DNA from: an uncultured Clostridia bacterium | GTDB taxonomy: Bacteria > Bacillota > Clostridia > Christensenellales > Borkfalkiaceae | Assembly (NCBI GenBank): GCA_947631005.1 | Contig: CANRJR010000003.1 | Location: 1-64,000, forward strand | Length of the DNA stretch: 64,000 nt | Direction of reading: 5' to 3' | Program-made: the position numbers and the translations under genes | The notes under the pieces: model-generated | The model's database searches: none | What the model was told of the DNA's origin: nothing | Seen by the model: only the letters and a program-made list of their open reading frames with translations | Shown: positions 47,529 to 56,500 of the stretch, piece by piece | Layout: every line of letters begins with the position of its first letter | Position numbering within the stretch: position 1 is the stretch's first letter

Positions 47529-49025
47529 ATGAGAGGAGTATCGACCGCCGTCAACCGTATCCGCAGGCGCGTTTTTGTGGAAGTCGCAAAAGTCGCCCTG
47601 TATTCCGAAGAGCCCGAAAACGATCTCGAACGCATTCCGTATCTCGTCACGCCGACCGAACGCCCACAGTACCGCGAAAGCATCTACCGCGAGCGCGCCA
47701 TCGCCGCCGAACGGGTGCGCCTCGCCATGGGAATGTCGCTCAACCCGCAGGACCGACCCGCCCATATCACCAACGGATTCGTGCAAAGCAATATTTCCGA
47801 CCTCTATTACGAGCCGCCGCTCATGCAGGTCATTCCGTCGGCGTGCGACAAGTGCAGGGAAAACAGCTACGCCGTCAACAACCATTGCCGAAAGTGCGTC
47901 GCGCGCTATTGCGTGGCGAATTGCCCGACGGGCGCGGTGTTTGTGCGCGAGGACGGCTACGCCGAGATCGACGATTCGAAGTGCATCCGTTGCGGAAAAT
48001 GCAAGCAATCCTGCCCGTACGACGCGATCACCCACTGCGTGCGGCCGTGTGCGGCGGCGTGCGGCGTGAACGCCATTTCCTCCGATTCGCTCGGGCGCGC
48101 GCAGATCGACCCGCAGATCTGCGTGGGGTGCGGTCAGTGTATGGTGACCTGCCCGTTCGGCGCGATCGCCGATAAATCGCAGATTTATCAGCTGTTGCGG
48201 GCGTTGCGGCAGGGGGACGCAATCGTCGCGGAAGTCGCGCCCTCCGTTGCGGGACAGTTCGGCGCGTCGCTCGGACAGCTTCGCGCCGCATTCAAAAAGG
48301 CGGGATTTGCGGATATGCACGAGGTTGCGCGGGGCGCGGACGTCGCCGCGGCGACCGAGGCGCGCGCCTACGCGGAGGAGGTCACGAGCGGGAAACTGCC
48401 ATATCTTTTCACGTCGTGCTGTCCGTCGTGGAGCATGCTCATCAAGCGCAAGTTTCCCCAAACGGCGGGTTCGGTTTCTTCCGCGCTCACGCCTATGGTA
48501 ACGACGGCGCGCTCGCTCAAAGAGCGCAACACGGGGGCGCGGATCGCCTTTATCGGACCGTGCGCCGCCAAAAAGCTCGAAGCCATGCGGAAAAGCGTGC
48601 GGAGCGACGTCGATTTCGTCATAACGTTCGAGGAGCTCGCCGCTATCTTCGAGGCGATGGAGATCGACCCTGCGGCTTGCGGGGAAGAGCCGATCGAGGA
48701 GGCGAGCGCGGCGGGCAGGGGATACGGCGCGGCAGGGGGTGTAGCCGCGGCGATCGCAGACTGCGTGCGGGCGTATTATCCCGAAGCCGAGATCAAAATC
48801 GAGCACGCGGAGGGGCTGTTCGACTGCAACAAGATGTTGCAACTCGCCGCGCACGGAAAAAAGAACGGCTGTCTGATCGAGGGAATGGCGTGCATCGGCG
48901 GTTGCGCGGGCGGCGCGGGCGTCAATCTACCCGTCGAAAAAGGAGTGCGCGCCGTGCGGGAGACCGCGCAGGGGACGGAGAAAAAATTGCCGCCCAAGTC
49001 GCTTTGCGACTTCAAAGTCCCTTAA
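47529..49025 (+). CDS. hydA: monomeric [FeFe]-hydrogenase, group B-like
   Basis: 498 residues. The N-terminal half has two ferredoxin-type 4Fe-4S motifs (CIRCGKCKQSCP and CVGCGQCMVTCP) and an extra cysteine cluster before them (CDKCRENSY...CRKC). The H-cluster domain has all three signatures: L1 TSCCPSWS, L2 FIGPCAAKKLE and L3 EGMACIGGCAGG. GPC in L2 and PSW in L1 differ from the group A pattern (MPC, PGW) and fit the less studied group B enzymes. It evolves or oxidises H2 with ferredoxin, cytosolic. It needs HydE/F/G maturases, which are not in the window. GGAG precedes the ATG. Confidence 0.92.
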   Translation: MRGVSTAVNRIRRRVFVEVAKVALYSEEPENDLERIPYLVTPTERPQYRESIYRERAIAAERVRLAMGMSLNPQDRPAHITNGFVQSNISDLYYEPPLMQVIPSACDKCRENSYAVNNHCRKCVARYCVANCPTGAVFVREDGYAEIDDSKCIRCGKCKQSCPYDAITHCVRPCAAACGVNAISSDSLGRAQIDPQICVGCGQCMVTCPFGAIADKSQIYQLLRALRQGDAIVAEVAPSVAGQFGASLGQLRAAFKKAGFADMHEVARGADVAAATEARAYAEEVTSGKLPYLFTSCCPSWSMLIKRKFPQTAGSVSSALTPMVTTARSLKERNTGARIAFIGPCAAKKLEAMRKSVRSDVDFVITFEELAAIFEAMEIDPAACGEEPIEEASAAGRGYGAAGGVAAAIADCVRAYYPEAEIKIEHAEGLFDCNKMLQLAAHGKKNGCLIEGMACIGGCAGGAGVNLPVEKGVRAVRETAQGTEKKLPPKSLCDFKVP

Positions 49026-49051
49026 AATCTCGTTTTTCAACTTTTGCGAAG

Positions 49052-49070
49052 TACTATGCGTGACATAATA
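49052..49070. repeat. dispersed palindrome, copy 4
   Basis: TACTATGCGTGACATAATA, 26 nt after the hydA stop. Its left flank CTTTTGCGAAG is identical to that of copy 1. Confidence 0.65.
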
Positions 49071-49093
49071 TAGACAAATTTCATCTTTCGTAT

Positions 49094-49122
49094 AAAAAAA
49101 TACGCGGGTTTGCCGCGTATTT
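49094..49122. terminator. terminator between hydA and rplI
   Basis: AAATACGCGG / CCGCGTATTT stem. On the minus strand it is followed by seven T, so it mainly serves rplI, and can also act for hydA. Confidence 0.8.
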
Positions 49123-49155
49123 ATCTTGTAAGAAAAACGGAATTCGCGCCCCGTC

Positions 49156-49602
49156 TTACGCGAGGGGAACGACGTTTACCTTGATTTTGGCGACCACGCC
49201 TTCCATGAGGCGGATCTCGGCGTCGAACACGCCGACCGTTTTCATGGCGTCTTTTGCGGTGATCTTTTTTTTGTCGACCTCATAGCCGAGCTCGTTGAGT
49301 GCCGCCGCAATGTTCTGTGTGGTGACCGCGCCGAACACCTTGCCCTTTTCTCCCGTGCGGATGGGGACGTCTACCTGCTTGCCGTCGAGTTCCGCGGCGA
49401 GCTGTTTTTGCGCTTTGAGGTATTCCGCCCTGTGAAATTCGTCGGAAACGCGGCGTTGGTTGATCTCGTTGATCCCTCCCGCGGTCGCGATCTCCGCAAG
49501 CCCCTTTTTCAATAAAAAGTTTTTGGCGTACCCGTCCGATACGTCGATGAGGTCGCCTTTTTTGCCGCTGCCTTTTACGTCGGCTTTGAGAATGACTTTC
49601 AT
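49156..49602 (-). CDS. rplI: 50S ribosomal protein L9
   Basis: 148 residues. It binds 23S rRNA near the L1 stalk. The N-terminal domain MKVILKADVKGSGKKGDLID, with SDGYAKNFLLKKGLA, and the C-terminal domain with GKVFGAVTTQNIAAAL are joined by the usual long helix. It has its own promoter and terminator and is not in the common rpsF-ssb-rpsR or dnaB context. Confidence 0.96.
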   Translation of the reverse strand: MKVILKADVKGSGKKGDLIDVSDGYAKNFLLKKGLAEIATAGGINEINQRRVSDEFHRAEYLKAQKQLAAELDGKQVDVPIRTGEKGKVFGAVTTQNIAAALNELGYEVDKKKITAKDAMKTVGVFDAEIRLMEGVVAKIKVNVVPLA

Positions 49603-49622
49603 AGATTTTCTCCTTTTCTTTT

Positions 49623-49651
49623 ATTTTACAGGGCAAATTTGCATTTGTCAA
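49623..49651 (-). promoter_or_regulatory. rplI promoter
   Basis: Minus strand TTGACA (49651-49646), 17-bp spacer, TAAAAT (49628-49623). Confidence 0.78.
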
Positions 49652-49697
49652 GATATTTTTCTTGCGATCGCAAATACTATGTGCAAAGGAGGGCGAT

Positions 49698-49853
49698 ATG
49701 GAACGTGATTTGAATTGCGGCGTTTCGTGCGGCGTTACGGAATGTAAGTTCAACTGCGACGGCATGCACTGCAAACTCGGCCAGATCCACGTCGGCAATA
49801 CTTGCGACTGCGAGCATTGCACCTGCTGCGACAGCTTCGTAAAGAGGATCTGA
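49698..49853 (+). CDS. DUF1540 cysteine-rich small protein
   Basis: 51 residues, ten of them cysteine: CGVTECKFNCDGMHCKLGQI then TCDCEHCTCCDSF. This is one DUF1540 unit, a family of short Cys-rich proteins common in clostridia and likely metal-binding. Function unknown. The start is set by AAAGGAGGG 5 nt upstream of 49698. Flanked by a terminator hairpin. Confidence 0.82.
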   Translation: MERDLNCGVSCGVTECKFNCDGMHCKLGQIHVGNTCDCEHCTCCDSFVKRI

Positions 49854-49858
49854 ACGCG

Positions 49859-49885
49859 CGCGCCGAATTTCTTTTCGGCGCGTTT
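49859..49885 (+). terminator. terminator of the DUF1540 gene
   Basis: CGCGCCGAA / TTCGGCGCG stem followed by TTT, starting 6 nt after the stop. Confidence 0.7.
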
Positions 49886-49944
49886 GCATAAGCCGCGGAA
49901 ACACTGCGCAACATGTTGTCAGCGGAGATCCGCTTTTCGATAGA

Positions 49945-50004
49945 GTTTTTACCCGCGCCCGCGGCGCGGGTAAAAACGCGAGGGGGCGCATGTTGCGCCC
50001 CCTC
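49945..50004. repeat. two perfect hairpins in tandem
   Basis: A 15-bp stem GTTTTTACCCGCGCC / GGCGCGGGTAAAAAC (49945-49977) with a 3-nt loop, then an 11-bp stem GAGGGGGCGCA / TGCGCCCCCTC (49980-50004). No coding sequence. They may be terminators for either strand or a small structured RNA. Confidence 0.65.
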
Positions 50005-50013
50005 TTAAATCGC

Positions 50014-50043
50014 GCATGACGGCGTTTGGGCGCGCATACAATA
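50014..50043 (+). promoter_or_regulatory. candidate sporulation-type promoter
   Basis: GCATG (50014-50018), 16-bp spacer, CATACAATA (50035-50043). The -10 fits sigma-E/sigma-G consensus (CATACANT / CATNHTA) and GCATG fits the sigma-G -35. The ATG follows at 50051. No sigma-A promoter was seen. Confidence 0.4.
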
Positions 50044-50050
50044 CAGAGCC

Positions 50051-50941
50051 ATGTCACACGCCAAAGTTTTTCGTATTTTTTCCGCGATCTTGCCGTTTGC
50101 GCTCATCGGCGCGGTCTTGATCGCGACGCTGTGTTTTCCCGCCGAGGAGGAAACGCCCAACAAGACCTGCGTCGTCCGCGTATGGAACATCGACACGTTT
50201 GAGGGCGGGAAGGGGTCGAGAACTTCTTTTTTGCGGAGCGTGGGGAACGGGCTCGGCAAGCAAAACGGGGTCTATTATCTCGTTACGAGCTACACAAAGG
50301 AGGGCGCGGAGGCGGCGATTAAGGCGGGGGAACTGCCCGACTGCATCTCGTTCGGCGTCGGCTTTTCCGCCGCGGCGGAGTTTTCCCTGCCGCTTCCGTA
50401 CCGTTTTGCGGGCGGCGAAGTCGGGGGAGAATGTCTCGCCTATCCATGGTGTCGCGGCGAATATATCTTGTTCCGCAGAGAGGGCAAGACGGACGCGGCG
50501 ATCTCGGTGGGCGGGAACAATCTCCCGTGCGTTGCGGCGGCTTATGCGGGCGTCGGCGGCGCGGAGATGGATTCCGCGGCGGCTTACGCGGGTTTTTTAG
50601 ACGGAAAGTACGGCGTTTTATTGGGGACGCAACGCGACCGTTGCCGTTTCGCGGCGCGCGGGATGCAGGTCGAAGAGGAGAAATTGGAGGGATATTGCGA
50701 CCTCTATCAATACTTTTCCGTCTTGTCCGCGGAGAAAAAGGAGGCGTGTCTCGCGCTCTTGAACGCGCTTCTTTCCGAAGAGAATCGGGCGCGGCTGTCC
50801 GAGCTCGGGATGTCGGCGGTCGGGGAAGAGCATACGCGGACGCCGTGCGTCTTTTCGGACGGGGACGCGCTCTCGGCTCTCGCGCGTGCGGCGCGTGCGG
50901 GCGACACGAATTATTTGGAAAAATTTCTGAAAACCACTTGA
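50051..50941 (+). CDS. membrane-anchored protein resembling extracellular solute-binding proteins
   Basis: 296 residues. The N-terminal hydrophobic segment (IFSAILPFALIGAVLIATLC) acts as signal or anchor. VVRVWNIDTFEGGKGSRTSF resembles the first strand of family-1 solute-binding proteins. The body is short for such a protein (usually 400 or more) and there is no transporter next to it, so it may be a specialised or reduced form. It lacks a convincing Shine-Dalgarno. The upstream motif looks like a sporulation promoter. Function not assigned. Confidence 0.65.
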   Translation: MSHAKVFRIFSAILPFALIGAVLIATLCFPAEEETPNKTCVVRVWNIDTFEGGKGSRTSFLRSVGNGLGKQNGVYYLVTSYTKEGAEAAIKAGELPDCISFGVGFSAAAEFSLPLPYRFAGGEVGGECLAYPWCRGEYILFRREGKTDAAISVGGNNLPCVAAAYAGVGGAEMDSAAAYAGFLDGKYGVLLGTQRDRCRFAARGMQVEEEKLEGYCDLYQYFSVLSAEKKEACLALLNALLSEENRARLSELGMSAVGEEHTRTPCVFSDGDALSALARAARAGDTNYLEKFLKTT

Positions 50942-50967
50942 AATATCAAGTACGGATATGGTAAAAT
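50938..50967 (+). promoter_or_regulatory. murB operon promoter
   Basis: TTGAAA (50938-50943), 18-bp spacer, TAAAAT (50962-50967), overlapping the previous stop codon. Confidence 0.65.
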
Positions 50968-50980
50968 AGGAGACGCTATT

Positions 50981-51886
50981 GTGGATATTTTCGCGCTTTT
51001 GCGGGAGAAAGACAGCACCTTGTATTTGGAGCGAGGCTTTTCGTTCGCGCGGCATACGACGATCGGATGCGGCGGACGGGCTTCGGTGGCGGCGTATCCC
51101 TCCAATCCCGCGCAGGCGTGCGCCTTGCTTTCCTATCTCGACGGCGAAAAGATCCCGTACTGCTATCTCGGCGCGGGGGCGAACGTGTTGCCGTCGGACG
51201 AGGATTTCGACGGGGTCGTCGTGCGCTTCACCCGCATGCGCCGTCTCGCCGCGGAGGGCGACGAAGTGATCGCCGAGAGCGGCGTAACGGGCGGCGCGCT
51301 GTTGCGCTTTGCCCGCGAAAAGCGGCGGGGCGGTTTGGAATTTTTTACGGGCATCCCCATGACGGCGGGGGGCGCGGCGGCAATGAACGCGGGCGTTTCC
51401 GAGCGGCATTGTTCCGACGTCGTAACGCGCGTCATGTGCGTCTGCCGCGGTAAAATTGCCGTTTTCGGCGAAAACGATCTTCGTTATGGCGACAAGACGA
51501 GCATTTTTCTCGAAGATGGGCTTGCCGTGCTGCGGGTGCATTTCCGTACGGCGCGTTCGGCGCGCGGGGAGATCGAACGCGAACGGGCGCGGTTTGCGGC
51601 GCGGAGAGCGTCGCTTCCCGCGGGACGGAGCATGGGTTGCGTGTTCGTCAATCCCGCGGGACGTTCGGCGGGGGCGATCGTCGACGCATGCGGGCTGAAA
51701 GGCATATCCGTGGGCGGCGCGCGCGTCTCCGAAAAGCACGCCAACTTCATTCTCAACGAGGGGGCGACGGCGTCCGAGATCGCCGAGCTCATCGAAATTG
51801 TCAAACTTCGGGTTCTGGAAAGTACGGGGATCGCCCTGCGGGAGGAGATCAGGCGGTTGCCGCCCGTCCCGCCCGCACATACATAA
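50981..51886 (+). CDS. murB: UDP-N-acetylenolpyruvoylglucosamine reductase
   Basis: 301 residues with a GTG start (AGGAGA upstream). It reduces the enolpyruvyl group to make UDP-MurNAc in peptidoglycan synthesis. FAD-binding YLGAGANVLPSDEDFDGVVV, MTAGGAAAMNAG and LRYGDKTSIF match type II MurB. In the block usually written GSVF (the serine is the proton donor in E. coli and S. aureus) this protein has MGCVFVNPAG, that is cysteine for serine. It heads murB-PHP-whiA-dnaE. Confidence 0.92.
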   Translation: MDIFALLREKDSTLYLERGFSFARHTTIGCGGRASVAAYPSNPAQACALLSYLDGEKIPYCYLGAGANVLPSDEDFDGVVVRFTRMRRLAAEGDEVIAESGVTGGALLRFAREKRRGGLEFFTGIPMTAGGAAAMNAGVSERHCSDVVTRVMCVCRGKIAVFGENDLRYGDKTSIFLEDGLAVLRVHFRTARSARGEIERERARFAARRASLPAGRSMGCVFVNPAGRSAGAIVDACGLKGISVGGARVSEKHANFILNEGATASEIAELIEIVKLRVLESTGIALREEIRRLPPVPPAHT

Positions 51887-51916
51887 GAGGCGGCGCAACG
51901 CCGCAAGGCTGACAAT

Positions 51917-52687
51917 ATGAAACTTACCGCAGATTATCATACGCATACCAAATATTCGGACGCGGAAACGACCGTGCTCGAAAACGTACGCCGCGCAAAG
52001 GAGATCGGGCTAAAAGAGATCGCGATCACCGAGCACGGCTACTCGCATTGGTTTTACGGCATCAAGCGCAAGGAGACAGAGAAGTGGCTCGGCGAGCTCG
52101 AAGCGGCGCGGCGGGAGACGGGAATGACCGTGCTCGCGGGCATGGAAAACAACATCCGCGGCATTTCGGGGCTGTGCGATTTCACCGAAAAGGACTACGA
52201 AAAATTCGATATCTATTTGGCGGGCGTCCATTCCGCCGCCCATTTCGATACGATGAAAGATTGGTATTTTTTCATCGCGAGCTGGTGGCGGTTCATCCTG
52301 CACATGAAGCCGACCAAGGGGCAGATCCGACACGCGACGCAGACGTATATCCGTTCCATCGAACGCAATCCCATCGACATTCTCACCCATCTCAACCATT
52401 GCTGTTTCGCCGACGTTGTGGAAGTGGCAAAATGCTGCCGCGATTACGGAACATATCTCGAAATCAGTGCGAAGAAACAGCATTTGACCGACGACGAACT
52501 GTGCGAAGTCGCGGCGACGGGCGTGCGCTTCGTCGTCAATTCCGACGCGCATTCCGTCGACAAGATCGGCGACGCAACGCTCGCCGAAGAGCAGATCGCG
52601 CGGGTGGGCATACCGCTCACCCAAATCGACAATATCGACGGCAAAAAACCGCGTTTCCGCTTTGCCGAATACAAAAAACACATGTGA
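51917..52687 (+). CDS. PHP-domain phosphoesterase
   Basis: 256 residues. MKLTADYHTHTKYSDAETTV gives the first PHP metal motif (HTH), ITEHGYSHW the second, and FVVNSDAHSVDKIG the last (DAH). It is a YcdX/histidinol-phosphatase-like metallo-phosphoesterase of unknown substrate. It lies 30 nt after murB and 7 nt before whiA. PHP genes near murB/whiA recur in clostridia. Confidence 0.87.
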   Translation: MKLTADYHTHTKYSDAETTVLENVRRAKEIGLKEIAITEHGYSHWFYGIKRKETEKWLGELEAARRETGMTVLAGMENNIRGISGLCDFTEKDYEKFDIYLAGVHSAAHFDTMKDWYFFIASWWRFILHMKPTKGQIRHATQTYIRSIERNPIDILTHLNHCCFADVVEVAKCCRDYGTYLEISAKKQHLTDDELCEVAATGVRFVVNSDAHSVDKIGDATLAEEQIARVGIPLTQIDNIDGKKPRFRFAEYKKHM

Positions 52688-52694
52688 GATCGCC

Positions 52695-53564
52695 ATGGCA
52701 AACTTTTCGAGCGAGATCAGGCGGGAATTGCTCGCGCCGCCACGCAGCCGCGACGAAATGCTGTCCGAACTGCGCGCCCTCCTCTTAACGGGGGGAACGG
52801 CGGGCAGCCGCATCGTCTTTACCAGCGAGGACGAGCGCGTGGCGGAACTGTTCGTCACGCTGATGGAGCGCGCGTTCGGCGTTGCCGTGCGGCTCACGGG
52901 AGCGTCGCTCGACCCGCGCCAAAAGCGGGACAAGATCACCTTTTCCTACGAAGAGGAGAACGCCGCCGCCCTCTCTTCCGAAATTTTCGGCGTGCGGGAT
53001 AATGTCCCGTGCAGGATCGCCTTTCTTCGCGGCGCGTTCCTCGGGGGCGGGAGCTGTACCCTGCCGCGCGAGGGCGCAAAGACGGGCTATCATCTCGAAT
53101 TTGTGTTTCCCGACGAAGAGAGCGCGGAAGAGTTCTGCGAGCTGTTGGACGCGCTTCAACTCATAGGCAGTGTCGTCATGCGGGGCGACCGCGCCGTCGT
53201 CTACTGCAAGAGCAGGGAGGCGATCGGGGACTTTCTCTCCGTCGTACAGGCGGACGGCGCGCTGAAAACGCTCGAACAGGTGTCCGCGGCGCGGGAGGCG
53301 AGCAACAACGAAAACCGCGTGGGAAACTGCCTCGCGGGCAATGCCGACAAGGCGGCGATCGCGAGCGCGGCGCAGACGATGGCAATCTCCGAGCTCGATC
53401 AAAGCGGCGTTTTGGCGGAGCTTCCCGAGCCCTTGCGCGCCGTGGGATATGCGCGGCTTTGCTCTCCCGAACTTTCGATGGGGGAACTCGCGGAAAAACT
53501 CAACATCACGAAGAGTTGTCTCGCCCACCGTCTCCGCAGACTGATGCGTCTTGCGGGTCGGTAA
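52695..53564 (+). CDS. whiA: WhiA, DNA-binding cell-division/sporulation factor
   Basis: 289 residues from MANFSSEIRRELLAPP. The N-terminal LAGLIDADG-like domain (AFLRGAFLGGGSCTLP... ) and C-terminal HTH (PELSMGELAEKLNITKSCLA, HRLRRLMRLA) are the two halves of WhiA. It controls division and chromosome segregation genes in Bacillus and sporulation genes in Streptomyces. yvcJ/rapZ and yvcK, its usual partners, are absent here; it sits between a PHP gene and dnaE instead. Confidence 0.94.
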   Translation: MANFSSEIRRELLAPPRSRDEMLSELRALLLTGGTAGSRIVFTSEDERVAELFVTLMERAFGVAVRLTGASLDPRQKRDKITFSYEEENAAALSSEIFGVRDNVPCRIAFLRGAFLGGGSCTLPREGAKTGYHLEFVFPDEESAEEFCELLDALQLIGSVVMRGDRAVVYCKSREAIGDFLSVVQADGALKTLEQVSAAREASNNENRVGNCLAGNADKAAIASAAQTMAISELDQSGVLAELPEPLRAVGYARLCSPELSMGELAEKLNITKSCLAHRLRRLMRLAGR

Positions 53565-53595
53565 GGCGCGACCGAAATACGACAGAGGGTGATTT

Positions 53596-56500
53596 ATGAC
53601 CGATTTCGTACATCTTCATCTTCATACCGAATACAGTCTGCTCGACGGTGCGGTCAAAGTGGACGATCTCGTGCGCCATTGCAAGGAAAACGGGATCGAC
53701 ACGGTTGCCGTGACCGACCACGGCAACATGTATTGTTCGCTTCGCTTTGCGGAAAAGTGCAAGAAAAACAACATCAAATCCATCATCGGCTGCGAATTTT
53801 ACGTCGTGGACGACTTGAAGTCGCGCATCGACCAGCACGCCGACCACCTCATTCTGCTCGCCAAAAATAAGACGGGGTACATCAATCTCGTCCAGCTCGA
53901 CTCGCTCGCCTTTGTCGACGGCTATTACTACCGCCCGCGCATCGACTATACCACGCTCAAACAGCATACCGACGGGGTGATCTGCCTCTCTGCCTGCCTT
54001 GCGGGACGCATTCCGCGCCTCTTGCTTGCGGGGGAGTATGAAGCCGCAAAGACGTTCGCGCTTTCCATGAAAGAGGCGTTCGGCGAGGATTTTTATATCG
54101 AGATTCAAGATCACGGCATTCCCGAACAGAAGAAGATCTTGCCGCTTCTCGTGCGCCTTGCGGAGGAGACGGGGATCGAGCTCGTCGCCACCAACGACGT
54201 GCACTACCTCAACAAAGAGGATTGGGAGATGCAGGACGTTTTGATGTGCATCCAGACCAAGCGGACGCTCGACGATCCCGCCCGCATGAAGATGTCCACG
54301 CACGAATTTTACATGAAATCGGGCGACGAAATGGCGGCACTTTTTCCCAACCTGCCGCAGGCGATCCGCAACACCCGTGTCATCGCAGACAAAGTTTCCG
54401 ACGTCGATACGCCGTTCAACCTCAAATCCGATGGTACGCCCGTCTACGATAAAACGCTCATTCCGCTCTACACCGCCGACGACGGAACGCCGTCGCCCGA
54501 ATATCTCACCCGCCTCACGTGGGAGGGCTTACCCAAGCGGTACGACCCCGTGACCGAGGAGATCAGACAGCGCGCGGAATACGAGCTCAAAGTGATCATC
54601 GACATGGGATTCGCCGATTACTTCCTCATCGTTTGGGACTACATAAATTGGTCGCGGCTTCACGATATTCCCGTAGGACCGGGGCGCGGCTCTGGCGTCG
54701 GGAGCATCGTCGCCTACGCCATCGGCATTACCAATGTCGACCCGCTTCGGTACGATCTGCTCTTCGAGCGGTTTCTCAATCCCGACCGCGTCTCCATGCC
54801 CGACTTCGACGTCGACTTCTGCACGGCGCGGCGGGGGGAGACCATCGAATATGTGCGCAGACGCTATCATCCCGAGAACGTGGCGCAGATCGTCACGTTC
54901 GGGACGCTCGCTTCCCGCGCCGTCATCAAAGACGTCGGGCGGGTCATGCGCGTTCCGTACGCCGAGACCGACCGCGTGACCAAGCTCATGGACGGGCGGT
55001 CGACCATCCGCGAACTGCTCGGGCTGAACATCGAGGCGTGCCGCAAGAAGTATAAGGAGACGGAGGGCGACCCCGAAAAGCACGACGAGGCGGCGAAAAA
55101 GCTCGCCGAACAGGAGGGCAAGCGCAATCCCGAATTTGTGGAGATCTACGAGACGGACGAGACGTTGAAGCGGGTCATCGACATGGGCTTGAAGCTCGAA
55201 GGCATGCCGCGCAACACCTCAATGCACGCCGCGGGCGTCGTCATTTGCCGCAAGCGCATTGCCGACAACGTTCCGCTTTCGCGCAACGGCGAGGACATCA
55301 CGACGCAGTTCGACATGAAAGAGGTGGAGTCCATCGGAATGCTCAAAATGGACTTCCTCGCGCTCACGACGCTCACCGACATCAAAAAGGCATGCGACTA
55401 TATTTTGGAAGATACGGGCGTGGCAGTCGAGTTCGGGCAGGAATGCGACGACCCCAAGGCGTACGAGCTCATCTCCGAGGGGGATACCGACGCGGTGTTC
55501 CAGCTTGAACAGGGGGGCATGAAGCGGTTCATGAAACAGTTGCAGCCCACCTGTCTCGAAGATCTCATCGCGGGCATCTCGCTCTACCGCCCGGGTCCCA
55601 TGGACTTCATTCCCGACTATCTCAAAAACCGCGCCGATCCCGCGCATATCCATTATCTTACGCCGCTTTTGAAGCCCATTCTCGAAAAGACGTACGGCGT
55701 GATCATCTACCAAGAGCAGGTCATGCAGATCTTCCAGAACCTTGCGGGCTATTCGCTCGGACAGGCAGATCTCGTCCGCCGCGCCATGGCGAAAAAGCAC
55801 CGTTCCGAGCTGATGGCGCAAAAGGATAAATTCATCTACGGCGATCTCGATAAGGTTGTCGGGAAAGATAAAGACGGCAACCCCGTTATGGGGAATATTT
55901 CGGGTTGCGTCTCCAAGGGCATTCCGCCCGAAGTCGCCGCCGAGCTCTTCGCGCAAATGGAGAGCTTCGCCTCGTACGCTTTCAACAAATCGCACGCCGC
56001 GGCGTACGCCGTTGTCACCTACCAGACCGCCTATCTCAAAAAGTACTATCCCAAAGAGTTCCTCGCGGGCGTGCTCAACAACCGTATCGACAAGATCGAC
56101 GAGATCGCGAAATACATCGTCTACATGAAAGAAAAGGGGATCAAGGTCTACCCGCCCGACGTGAACACCTCCAAAGCCTACTTCTCGGTGCAGGGCGACG
56201 GGTTGCGCATCGGACTTTGCGCGTTGCGCGGCGTCGGGATCGCGGCGATGGAGAGCATCATGCGGGAACGAGACGAGAACGGGAAGTTTTCGGACTTCTC
56301 CGATTTCCTCATGCGGTGTACGAAATTCGTCAACAAACGCATGGTGGAGGCGTTGATCTTCGGCGGCGCGTTCGACAGCATGGGCAAGCGGCGGTCGCAG
56401 TACGAGGCGGTCTACGAGGAGCTCATGCGGCGGATCGCGGGGATCGACAAGCAGAAGGCGAGCGCGCAAATGTCGCTGTTCGGCGACATCATCGAGGAAA

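Noticed and set aside
42009-48854. A 2281-codon open frame on the minus strand opposite valS, adhE and hydA
   Set aside because: It is the antisense image of three well-supported genes in GC-rich DNA where stop codons are rare on the opposite strand. It has no family motifs, promoter or ribosome site.
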